Below are positions 53,623 to 62,553 of a stretch of DNA of 64,000 nucleotides, piece by piece. The notes beneath the pieces were generated by a model. That model did not search any database. It was not told the origin of the DNA and was given only the letters and a program-made list of their open reading frames with translations. Every line of letters starts with the position of its first letter. Positions within the stretch are counted from its first letter, which is position 1. The stretch is taken from the NCBI GenBank assembly GCA_963706425.1, contig CAVPMN010000020.1:682001-746000 (forward strand), written 5' to 3'. Both the position numbers and the translations under genes were made by a program. This stretch comes from CAVPMN01 sp963706425 (GTDB lineage Bacteria > Actinomycetota > Acidimicrobiia > Acidimicrobiales > Acidimicrobilacustridaceae).

Positions 53623-56600
53623 ATGCGTGAGCTCGATGCCTGTGGCATCGGCTTCGTGGCCCATGCAGAAGGCACGGTGTCCCGTGCCATCGTCGAAGCC
53701 GGGCTGAACGGCCTGGCCAACGTCAAGCACCGGGGTGCGCTGGCATCGGACGAGCGCACGTCGGACGGCACCGGGGTGCTCACCCCGATCCCGCGCGCAC
53801 TCTTCGGCGAGGGTCACGGGGTGGCATCGCTGTTCGTGCGGGGCGGCGACGCCCGGCCCGCGGTCGAGGCTGCCGCCCGCGACGAAGGCCTGACGATCGA
53901 GGACTGGCGGGTCCCGCCCGTCGATGAGGGCGTGCTCGGCGAGTTGGCCCGCCTCTCACAACCGCAGTTCCTGCAGGCTGTGTTCGCGCCGACGCAGGCA
54001 GGCGACGACGACGTCGAGCGGGCGGCCTTTCGGTTCCGGCGACGCATCGAGGCGACAGCCACCGACGTCTACGTCGCCTCCTGCTCGTTCCGCACGGTCG
54101 TCTACAAGGGGCTGGTGGCTGCGGACCACCTCGCCGACTTCTATCTCGATCTCGCCGACGATCGCTACGAGGCATCGTTCCTCGTCTTCCACCAGCGCTT
54201 CTCGACCAACACCTTGCCCACCTGGGAGCGCGCCCAACCGTTCCGCATGCTGTGTCACAACGGTGAGATCAACACGATTCGGGGCAACGAGCTGCGCATG
54301 CGGGGGCGGCACGACCTCGGGGCCGAGGCGGTCGGGTTGGGCGACGACACGCTGCTCACTCCGGTGCTCGACGAGCGCGGCTCCGACTCGGGGAAGCTCG
54401 ACGAGGCCGCCGAGCTGCTGCTGCGCGGCGGCCGCCATGTCTGTCACGCCATGGCGATGCTGATCCCCGAGGCATGGGAGGAGACCCGCGATCTCGATCC
54501 CGAGGTGCGGGGCTTCTACGAGTACCACGCGGCCCTGATGGAGCCTTGGGACGGCCCGGCCGGCGTGATCTTCACCGACGGCGTCGGGGTGGGCGCACAG
54601 CTCGACCGCAACGGGCTGCGTCCACTGCGCTACGAGGTCTGCGAGGACGGGCTCGTCGTGTGTGCCTCTGAAGTCGGCGCCGTCGACCTGTCGGGGCACG
54701 GGCGAGTCGAGCGCGGCCGTCTCGGGCCGGGCCACATGCTGTTCGTCACCCCGGCCTATGGCGTGGTGCGCAACCGGGCCCTGAAGCGGAGCCTGGGCGA
54801 CAACGCGCCCTACGCCCGCTGGGCCGCCGACGGCCTCTATCGCATCTCGGCCGGCCGGGTGCTCGACGATCCGCCGACCGACCTGCTCCAACGACAGGCG
54901 GCGCACGGCTTCACGAAAGAAGAGCTGGCCATGGTGGTGAAGCCCATGGCGAGCGAGGGACACGAGCCCACGTTCTCGATGGGCGACGATTCGCCGCTGC
55001 CTCCGCTCGCTGGACGGCCCCGCCCGATCCAGCACTACCTGAGGCAACGATTCGCGCAGGTCACGAACCCACCCATCGACTCGCTGCGCGAGCGGCTGGT
55101 GATGAGCCTCCGGGTGCTGCTCGGCCCGCGCCGGCCACTGCTCGTCGAGCAACCCGATGCGGCTCGGATGCTCGAGCTCGACTCGTTCTTCCTCTTCCCC
55201 TCCACGATCGACGATCTCCTCGACGAGACCCGCAACCCGTTCCCTGCCGCGACCATCGATGCGATCTGGGCGGTCGACTCGATGCCCCACGGGCTCGAAG
55301 CGGCGGTGCGGCGCGTCGCCGACGACGCCGTGCAGGCGGTGCGCGAGGGCATCGGTGTGCTGGTCATCGACAATGGCAACGTCGATGCCGACACCGCACC
55401 GATCCCCTCCCTGCTCGCCTGTGGCGCCATCCACCACCGACTCACGCACGAACGGCTCCGCAGCGAGACCAGCATCGTGGTCGTGGCCGACGACGTGCGC
55501 GACGTGCACAGCGTGGCGGCGCTGATCGGCTTCGGGGCCGACGCGGTGTGCCCGCGTCTCGCCCTGGCCACCGTGGCGGCGGAAGCCGACGAGAGCGAGA
55601 CGGAGCACGTCGTGAGCGCCGAGGCTCAGGACCGTTTCCGGGCCGCGATCGAAGCCGGCGTGCTGAAGGTGATGTCGAAGATGGGGATCGCCACCATCGA
55701 CTCGTACTGCGGTGCCCAGACGTTCGAGGCGATCGGTCTCGACGACGAGGTGGTGGGCCTCTGCTTCCCGGGCACGGCGTCGGTGGTCGGTGGGGTGGGG
55801 TGGGACGCCCTCGCCGCTGATGTCCTCCTCCACCACGAGTCGGCCTTCGGCGGCGACGACGTGAGCCTGCCGTCACCGGGCTACTTCCGGGTGCGACGCG
55901 ACGGCGAGCAACACGCCCACTCGAAGGAGGTCGTGCAGTCGCTCAACGACCTGACGATCGTGCAAGAGACCCCGACCATCGCCGAACGCGACCCGGCGGT
56001 CGCCGACACGGCCGCCGCCCATCTGCTGCAACGGGCGATCGCAGGCGATGACTACGAGCTCTACGAGCGATTCGCGCGCACGGTCGACGATCGCCCGCCG
56101 CTCGAGCTGCACGATCTGTTGGCCTTCACGCCCGTCGCTCCGGAGGTGCCCCTCCATGAGGTCGAGCCGGCCACCGAGATCGTGCGCCGCTTCTCCACCG
56201 GTGCCATGTCCCACGGAGCGCTGTCGAAAGAGGCGCACGAGACCCTCGCCCAGGCGATGAACCTGATCGGCGGGCAGTCGAACTGCGGTGAGGGCGGCGA
56301 GGCACCGGAGCGGTATCGCACCCGGGGGTCGGGCCGGCTCGACACCAACTCACGTATCAAGCAGGTGGCGTCGGGCCGCTTCGGTGTGACCCCCGAGTAC
56401 CTCGCGTTCGCCGACGAGCTGCAGATCAAGATGGCCCAGGGCTCGAAACCGGGTGAAGGGGGCCAGCTGCCCGGCCACAAGGTCTCACACGAGATCGCGC
56501 GGCTGCGCTACACACAGCCCGGGGTCGGCCTCATCTCTCCCCCGCCCCACCACGACATCTACTCCATCGAAGACCTGGCGCAACTGGTCTACGACCTCAA

Positions 56601-58086
56601 GCAGGTGAACGCCGCGCAGGTGTCTGTGAAGCTGGTGGCCGAGGACGGGGTGGGCACCATCGCGGCAGGCGTCGCCAAGGCCCTGGCCGACGTGGTGCAC
56701 CTGTCGGGCGCGAACGGGGGCACCGGGGCCAGTCCGTTGTCGTCGATCAAGCACGCCGGGATGCCTTGGGAGCTCGGGCTGGCCGACACGCAGCACGCCT
56801 TGGTCGACAACGGGTTGCGCTCACGGGTGAACGTGCGGGTCGACGGTGGGTTCAAGACCGGTCGCCAGGTGGTGATCGCCGCGTTGTTGGGCGCCGATCA
56901 GTTCTCGTTCGGCACCGCAGTGATGATCGCCGAGGGCTGCATCATGTTGCGAGCCTGCCATCGCGACACGTGCAAGCCGGGCGTGGCGACGCAACGGCCC
57001 AACCTGCGGGCGAACTTCCGCGGCACCCCCGAGGGCGTGGCGGCCTACCTCCTGTTCGTCGCGGAGGATGTCCGCCGCCATCTGGCCCGACTCGGCGCCC
57101 GCACGATCGACGAGGTGATCGGTCGGGTGGATCTGCTCACCCAACGCACCACAGGCGACGACCGGGCCGACAGCTTCGACCTGTCGCCGATCCTCGCGAC
57201 GCCCGACGACCGCGACGCGCCGCGCCGCTTCGTCGAACGGGTGGCGCTGCAGGACCCCCGCTCCGAGCTGGGCGACCGACTCCTGGCCGATTCGTTCCAC
57301 GGTGTGTGGGACGGCGACGAGGTGTGGCTCGACTACCCCATCCGCAACGCCGACCGCTCGATCGGCGCCGCCCTGTCCGGCGCCATCGCCCTCGAGTTCG
57401 GCGACCTGCCGCCGCGAGGCACCGCGCACGCCCGGTTCGAAGGGTGCGCCGGGCAGAGCTTCGGTGCGTTCCTGGCCCACGGCGTCGAGCTCGACCTGCT
57501 CGGCGCGGCCAACGACTATGTCGGCAAGGGCATGGCCGGTGGGCGCATCGTCATCCGCCCACCCGACAACGACGCCATGGTGATCGACGGCCGCATGAGC
57601 GGCTCGTCGACCGTGCTCGCCGGCAACACGTGCCTCTACGGCGCCACCGGCGGTGAGCTGTTCATCGCCGGCGCGGCCGGCGAACGCTTCGCCGTGCGCA
57701 ACTCGGGCGCCACGGCGGTCATCGAGGCCGTTGGCGACCACTGCTGCGAGTACATGACCGGTGGGACGGTCGTGGTGCTCGGACGCATCGGCTACAACCT
57801 CGGCGCGGGGATGACCGGAGGTCAGGCCTTCGTGTGGGACCCGGTGGTCGAGCGGGTCATGACCAGGGTCAACAACGACCTGGTCGACCTGCTCCGCCCC
57901 GACCACGACGATCTCGAGGAGCTGCGCTGGCTGGTCGAACGGCACGTCGAGCTCACCCACTCGACACGTGGACAGCGCCTGCTCGACGAATGGGAAGAGA
58001 CGGTCGAGCACCTCTGGCAGGTCCTGCCCAGGCAGCGGGCGGAACGCATCGCCAACACCGAGGCGCGGCGGGTGTCGACGGCCTGA
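53623..58086 (+). CDS. gltB: Glutamate synthase large subunit GltB
   Basis: Transfers the amide of glutamine to 2-oxoglutarate, giving two glutamates. The 1487-aa protein has the usual length. The glutamine amidotransferase domain has its nucleophile in ELDACGIGFVA (Cys 6, expected N-terminal after processing), with TNTLPTWERAQPFRMLCHNG. The synthase barrel has GQSNCGEGGEAPERY, RFGVTPEYLAFADELQIKMA and NGGTGASPLSSIKHAGMPWE. The [3Fe-4S] ligands sit in GCIMLRACHRDTCKPG, and the C-terminal helix domain is GXXGXXX-rich. The ATG at 53623 has GGAGG 5 nt before it. No gltD follows in the window. Confidence 0.96.
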   Translation: MRELDACGIGFVAHAEGTVSRAIVEAGLNGLANVKHRGALASDERTSDGTGVLTPIPRALFGEGHGVASLFVRGGDARPAVEAAARDEGLTIEDWRVPPVDEGVLGELARLSQPQFLQAVFAPTQAGDDDVERAAFRFRRRIEATATDVYVASCSFRTVVYKGLVAADHLADFYLDLADDRYEASFLVFHQRFSTNTLPTWERAQPFRMLCHNGEINTIRGNELRMRGRHDLGAEAVGLGDDTLLTPVLDERGSDSGKLDEAAELLLRGGRHVCHAMAMLIPEAWEETRDLDPEVRGFYEYHAALMEPWDGPAGVIFTDGVGVGAQLDRNGLRPLRYEVCEDGLVVCASEVGAVDLSGHGRVERGRLGPGHMLFVTPAYGVVRNRALKRSLGDNAPYARWAADGLYRISAGRVLDDPPTDLLQRQAAHGFTKEELAMVVKPMASEGHEPTFSMGDDSPLPPLAGRPRPIQHYLRQRFAQVTNPPIDSLRERLVMSLRVLLGPRRPLLVEQPDAARMLELDSFFLFPSTIDDLLDETRNPFPAATIDAIWAVDSMPHGLEAAVRRVADDAVQAVREGIGVLVIDNGNVDADTAPIPSLLACGAIHHRLTHERLRSETSIVVVADDVRDVHSVAALIGFGADAVCPRLALATVAAEADESETEHVVSAEAQDRFRAAIEAGVLKVMSKMGIATIDSYCGAQTFEAIGLDDEVVGLCFPGTASVVGGVGWDALAADVLLHHESAFGGDDVSLPSPGYFRVRRDGEQHAHSKEVVQSLNDLTIVQETPTIAERDPAVADTAAAHLLQRAIAGDDYELYERFARTVDDRPPLELHDLLAFTPVAPEVPLHEVEPATEIVRRFSTGAMSHGALSKEAHETLAQAMNLIGGQSNCGEGGEAPERYRTRGSGRLDTNSRIKQVASGRFGVTPEYLAFADELQIKMAQGSKPGEGGQLPGHKVSHEIARLRYTQPGVGLISPPPHHDIYSIEDLAQLVYDLKQVNAAQVSVKLVAEDGVGTIAAGVAKALADVVHLSGANGGTGASPLSSIKHAGMPWELGLADTQHALVDNGLRSRVNVRVDGGFKTGRQVVIAALLGADQFSFGTAVMIAEGCIMLRACHRDTCKPGVATQRPNLRANFRGTPEGVAAYLLFVAEDVRRHLARLGARTIDEVIGRVDLLTQRTTGDDRADSFDLSPILATPDDRDAPRRFVERVALQDPRSELGDRLLADSFHGVWDGDEVWLDYPIRNADRSIGAALSGAIALEFGDLPPRGTAHARFEGCAGQSFGAFLAHGVELDLLGAANDYVGKGMAGGRIVIRPPDNDAMVIDGRMSGSSTVLAGNTCLYGATGGELFIAGAAGERFAVRNSGATAVIEAVGDHCCEYMTGGTVVVLGRIGYNLGAGMTGGQAFVWDPVVERVMTRVNNDLVDLLRPDHDDLEELRWLVERHVELTHSTRGQRLLDEWEETVEHLWQVLPRQRAERIANTEARRVSTA

Positions 58087-58168
58087 CGAAGCCCGAGGCC
58101 CGTGAGGCGCACCCGACCCGAGCACCCACGAGAGCCGGCGCCCGCCATACAGCTGCCAAGATGGCACG

Positions 58169-58675
58169 GTGACAGCTACTGGCGTCGGCTACACGGCCGC
58201 GGTGACCCTCGCCGTGCTGTTCGCGCTCGCTGCGGTGGCCAAGCTGCGCAACCCGGACGAGACGGTGCGGTCGTTCCGCGACCTCGGTGTGCCCAACCCC
58301 GAAGCCACCGGTCGATTGCTCCCGTTGCCGGAGCTGGCGACCGTGGTGCTGCTCGTGGTGGTGCCGTCGGCGGGTGGGCTCGTCTCGCTGGTGCTGCTGG
58401 CGTTCTTCACCACGTTCGTGGTGCGGCGCATCCGAGCGGGCGTCTCGGCGCCGTGCAACTGCTTCGGCGACATCGCCAGCCGTCCGCTCTCGTGGTTGGC
58501 CGTCGCCCGCAACGGCATCTTCATGGTGCTCGCCGCCCTCGCGCTCCTCACCACCCGGCCCGTGCGCCCCACGCTCACCGACGTGGTGGTCGTGGTCGGG
58601 GCCACCGCCGCGAGCCTCACGGTGGTGATGGTGCTCGGCAACCGTGTCGCCGCCCGGGCAGCCGACCACCGATAG
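58169..58675 (+). CDS. MauE/DoxX-like membrane protein
   Basis: A 168-aa protein with four hydrophobic helices: YTAAVTLAVLFALAAVAKLR, LATVVLLVVVPSAGGLVSLV, ARNGIFMVLAALALLTT and VVVVVGATAASLTVVMVLG. The conserved APCNCFGD, a C-x-C-F-G motif, is typical of MauE-like proteins that pass reducing equivalents across the membrane with thioredoxin-like partners. No partner is visible here. Start GTG at 58169. The mau pathway itself is not implied. Confidence 0.78.
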   Translation: MTATGVGYTAAVTLAVLFALAAVAKLRNPDETVRSFRDLGVPNPEATGRLLPLPELATVVLLVVVPSAGGLVSLVLLAFFTTFVVRRIRAGVSAPCNCFGDIASRPLSWLAVARNGIFMVLAALALLTTRPVRPTLTDVVVVVGATAASLTVVMVLGNRVAARAADHR

Positions 58676-58687
58676 CCTGGCGCCGCC

Positions 58688-59307
58688 ATGAGCGACACGC
58701 CCCGCGACGACGAAGAGCCGGTCCGGCCCGATGCCTGGTGGCCGAGTGATCCCGAGCCCGAGCCCGAGCCACCGCCCGCCGACCGCACCCGCGTATCCTC
58801 CGCCCGAGTCGCCCGCGCCACAGGCGCCGTTCTGGCCACCCGCCCCCGGCGCCGCCCATCCACCAGGCGCGCCCGGCACGCCCACCGGCCAACCCGACCC
58901 CACCCAACCCGGCTTCGCCTGGCCGGGTGCCGGCCAACCGGCGTGGCAGCCACCTCCACCGGCGCCCTGCGTGGGGCTACCAGGGCTATCCGCAACCGCG
59001 CAACGAGGGCTTGGCCATCGGAGCACTGGTGTGCGGCATCATCGGCGCGGTCTGCGGGATCGCCGGCGTGTGCGGGGTGCTCATCGCCCCGGTCGGCATC
59101 GGGCTCGGTGTCGCCGCCCGCGGGCGCATCTCCCGATCCAACGGTCAGCTCAAGGGCGACGGCATGGCGCTGGCGGGCATCATCCTCGGCGTCATCGGCA
59201 CGGTGATCTCGATCATCTGGATCATCGTGCTGATCGCCAACCCCGACTTCCTCCAGGAGCTCCAGGAGAACCTCGAGAACATGACCACCACCACGACCGC
59301 CGGCTGA
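58688..59307 (+). CDS. DUF4190-like membrane protein (two frame breaks)
   Basis: About 205 aa when joined. MSDTPRDDEEPVRPDAWWPS is followed by a Pro-rich stretch in a second frame (PTAPAYPPPESPAPQAPFWP; GQPDPTQPGFAWPGAGQP). A third frame has GYQGYPQPRNEGLAIGALVC and two hydrophobic hairpins: GAVCGIAGVCGVLIAPVGIG and MALAGIILGVIGTVISIIWI. The layout is a proline-rich cytoplasmic region plus DUF4190. Breaks near 58775 and 58968 each fit one surplus base. ATG at 58688 lies 9 nt after TAGCCT. Function unknown. Confidence 0.8.
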
Positions 59308-59329
59308 TCACCCAGGCCCACTCCACGCG

Positions 59330-59377
59330 TTCTGGCTGGTCCAACCCGCACTCTGGTGCGGGTTCGACCAGCCGGAA
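59330..59377. terminator. Long hairpin between convergent genes
   Basis: Arms 59330-59350 and 59357-59377 pair over 21 positions with two mismatches around the 6-nt loop CTCTGG. It lies between the convergent DUF4190-like and GntR genes, so a bidirectional terminator is plausible. It starts GCGTTCTGG, as does the repeat at 22073. Confidence 0.6.
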
Positions 59378-59412
59378 GCAACGGGGCGGGGTGGCGGAGC
59401 GGTGGGAGCGGG

Positions 59413-60144
59413 CTACTCGACGAGGCGGATGCCGGTGGGGGCCATCGATGCCTCGGCGTGGGGCAGGTCGACCACGAACTCGGTGAGGTGGCCGGGGAAG
59501 ACGTGCTCGCTGACGAGCACCGGCTCGTCGTCGACCGAGCTGGTGATGCGCTCACAGCGCAACACGGGCGACCCGACCGGAATGGCCAGCAGATCGGCCT
59601 CGACGCTGCTGGCCGCAGCCGCACCGATGGTCTGCACCGCTCCACCGAGGGGCGTGCCGATCAACTCGTAGAACGGCGAGCGCTCGACATCGGCGCGGGA
59701 GAGCTCGGCTCCGTACTTCTCGGGGCACCACACGGTGACGACGGCGAAGGGCTCGCCGTCGGCCAGGTTGAGCCGCCGCACCCGTAGGACGGTGTCGGTG
59801 TCGAGCACCTGGCGCACCCGCGGCGGCGCTTTCGTGAACCGGAAGTCGAGCACCCGACGCTCGGAGTCGATGCCCTCGCCCGCGAGCTGGCTCTCGATGG
59901 TGCCGAGCCGGCCGAGCGTCTGGCGCACCGGGTCGGTGGCGACGAACCACCCGAGGCCCTGGCGCGAGTCGACCAGTCCCTCGTCGCGCAGCAGCTCGAG
60001 CGCCCGTCGGACGGTCACCCGGCTGGCCGCGAAGCCGGCCGACAGCTCCGATTCGCTGGGTAGGAGTCGGCCTGACGCGAACTCGCCGTCGGCGATGCGC
60101 TGACGAAGCTCGTCTGCGATGGTCTGGTAGCGGGTCTGGCGCAC
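59413..60144 (-). CDS. GntR-family regulator, HutC subfamily
   Basis: A 243-aa regulator: winged helix (RYQTIADELRQRIADGEFAS; LLPSESELSAGFAASRVTVR; RALELLRDEGLVDSRQGLGW) and a C-terminal UTRA ligand domain (DTDTVLRVRRLNLADGEPFA; FYELIGTPLGGAVQTIGAAA). The GTG at 60144 is preferred over the ATG at 60165, because the latter would put the operator-like palindrome inside the gene. Divergent from the aconitase gene, suggesting control of it. HutC-type ligands are often small organic acids or sugars; here unknown. Confidence 0.9.
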   Translation of the reverse strand: MRQTRYQTIADELRQRIADGEFASGRLLPSESELSAGFAASRVTVRRALELLRDEGLVDSRQGLGWFVATDPVRQTLGRLGTIESQLAGEGIDSERRVLDFRFTKAPPRVRQVLDTDTVLRVRRLNLADGEPFAVVTVWCPEKYGAELSRADVERSPFYELIGTPLGGAVQTIGAAAASSVEADLLAIPVGSPVLRCERITSSVDDEPVLVSEHVFPGHLTEFVVDLPHAEASMAPTGIRLVE

Positions 60145-60150
60145 TTGTCC

Positions 60151-60162
60151 TATACTTGTATA
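60151..60162. promoter_or_regulatory. Palindromic site between gntR and the aconitase gene
   Basis: TATACTTGTATA, a perfect 5-bp inverted repeat around TT, in the 90-bp divergent gap. Its AT-rich makeup stands out in this region, and the overlapping TATACT could be a -10 element for the aconitase gene. Likely the GntR operator. Confidence 0.6.
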
Positions 60163-60234
60163 CATTGCTGAACGAGCGCAACCATTACGCACGACCGAGC
60201 GCAGAAGAGCCGGGCAGAACCACAGGAGACCCTC

Positions 60235-62513
60235 ATGGCCGTCGCCGCCAACACTCCCATCGAGCTGATCAACGCCGTCTACGAGCGCCTCGGATCTCGG
60301 GTCGCGCTCGGCCGTGAGCGACTCGGTCGCCCGCTCACCTTCGCCGAGAAGGTGCTGATCAACCACCTGCGCGACCCCGAGACCCAGGAGCTCGAGCGGG
60401 CGCGGTCCTACGCCGACCTCGACCCCGACCGGGTGGCCATGCAGGACGCCACCGCCCAGATGGCGCTGCTCCAGTTCATGACCGCCGGCCTGCCCCAGGT
60501 GGCGGTGCCCACCACCGTGCACTGCGACCACCTCATCCAGGCGCGCGAAGACGGCAAGGTCGACCTGCTGGCCGCGGTCGAGAGCAACAACGAGGTCTAC
60601 GACTTCCTCGAGTCGGTGTCGGCGAAGTACGGCATCGGCTTCTGGAAGCCCGGGCTCGGGCATCATCCACCAGGTCGTGCTCGAGCAGTACGCCTTCCCC
60701 GGCGGCATGATGATCGGCACCGACAGCCACACGCCCAACGCCGGCGGGCTCGGCATGGTGGCCATCGGCGTGGGCGGTGCCGACGCGGTCGACGTGATGA
60801 CCGGCTACCCGTTCAACGTGCGCTGGCCGAAGCTCATCGGCGTGCACCTCACCGGCGAGCTCGACGGCTGGTCGGCCCCGAAGGACGTGATCCTCAAGGT
60901 CGCCGAGGTGCTCACCGTGAAGGGTGGCACCGGCGCGATCGTCGAGTACTTCGGGCCGGGCGCCGAATCGCTCAGCTGCACCGGCAAGGCCACCATCTGC
61001 AACATGGGCGCCGAGATCGGCGCCACCACGTCGCTGTTCGCCTACGACCCGGCCATGGCCCGCTACCTCAAGTCGACCGGCCGCGAGGCCATCGCCGACG
61101 CCGCCGACCGCGTGGCCGGCGACCTGCGCTCCGACCCCGAGGTCTACGCCGACCCCAACGGCTTCTTCGACCAGGTCATCGAGATCGACCTCAACGATCT
61201 CGAGCCGCTGATCAACGGCCCCCACACGCCCGACCGGGCCCGACCGGTGAGCCAGCTCGGACACGAGGCCACCAGCGAGGGCTGGCCGCTCGAGATCAGC
61301 GCCGCACTCGTCGGATCGTGCACCAACTCGAGCTACGAGGACATCAGCCGCGCCGCCGGCATCGCCCGCCAGGCCTCGGCCCACGGCCTCACGCGCCCGC
61401 ACCCAGCTGATGGTCACCCCGGGCTCCGAGCGGGTGCGCGCCACCATCGAGCGCGACGGCCTGCTGGCCGACCTCGAAGCCATCGGCGCGGTCGTGCTGG
61501 CCAACGCCTGCGGCCCCTGCATCGGGCAGTGGGCCCGCCCCGACGTGAAGGAGGGCGATGTCAACGTCATCGTCAACTCCTACAACCGCAACTTCCCGAA
61601 GCGCAACGACGGCCTGGCATCGACGCTCGCGTTCGTCACCTCCCCCGAGACGGTCGTGGCCCTGGCGCTGTCCGGCCGGCTCGACTTCGACCCGCGCACC
61701 GACACCCTCACCAACGACGCCGGCGAAGCGATCCGCCTCGAGGTGCCGCCCGGCGAGGAGCTGCCGGCCAAGGGCTTCGAGTCGGGCGAGGCCGGGTTCG
61801 TGTCACCGCCGGCCGACGGGTCCGCCGTCGCCGTGGCGGTCGATCCCAACTCCGATCGCCTGCAACTGCTCGAGCCGTTCCCGGCGTGGGACGGCAACGA
61901 CTTCATCGAGCTCACCCTGCTCATCAAGGCCAAGGGCAAGTGCACCACCGACCACATCTCGGCGGCCGGGCCGTGGCTGAAGTACCGGGGCCACCTCGAG
62001 AACATCAGCGGCAACCTGTTCCTCGGCGCGATCAACGCGTTCACCGACGAGCCGGGCATCGGCAAGGACCAGCTCGACGGCGAGCGCAAGAGCTTCCCCG
62101 ACATCGCCAAGCACTACCACGAGCAGGACGTGCCGTGGGTGGCCGTCGGCGACGAGAACTACGGCGAGGGCTCGTCACGCGAGCACGCCGCCATGGAGCC
62201 TCGCTTCCGCAACGGCAAGGTGGTCATCACCCGCAGCTTCGCCCGCATCCACGAGTCGAACCTCAAGAAGCAGGGCGTGCTGCCGCTGACCTTCGCCGAT
62301 CCCTACACCTACGACCAGATCGGCGAGGACGATCGCATCTCGGTGCTCGGCCTGGCCGACCTGGCGCCCGACCAGCCCGTGTCGGCGCGCATCCACAAGC
62401 CCGACGGCACCACCATCGACTTCGAGTGCAACCACACGATGAACGACGAGCACATCGAGTGGTTCCGAGCCGGGGGTGCGCTCAACATCATCCGCGCCCG
62501 CGCCACCGACTGA
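60235..62513 (+). CDS. Aconitate hydratase, mitochondrial-type (two frame breaks)
   Basis: Isomerises citrate and isocitrate in the TCA cycle. The three frames join to about 758 aa, the length of the mitochondrial-type enzyme rather than the longer AcnA/IRP form. Motifs: VPTTVHCDHLIQA, GIIHQVVLEQYAFPGGMMIG, GTDSHTPNAGGLGMVAIGVG, GSCTNSSYED and NACGPCIGQW (the [4Fe-4S] cysteines), then NYGEGSSREHAAMEPRF in the swivel domain. Breaks near 60653 (GGG) and 61395 each lose one base. The ATG at 60235 has AGGAG 8 nt upstream. Likely regulated by the divergent GntR. Confidence 0.94.
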
Positions 62514-62525
62514 GGCCTCGCTCTG

Positions 62526-62553
62526 CCGGCGGCGCCGCGGAGGGCGCCGTCGG
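62526..62553. terminator. Hairpin between the aconitase gene and convergent HAD-PlsC gene
   Basis: Arms 62526-62536 and 62543-62553 pair over 11 positions with one mismatch around GCGGAG. It sits exactly in the 40-nt gap between convergent stops. A likely bidirectional terminator without a T-tract. Confidence 0.55.

Noticed and set aside
58169..58675. Methylamine-utilisation pathway
   Set aside because: Only a MauE-like membrane protein is present; no mauA/B or other pathway genes are visible.
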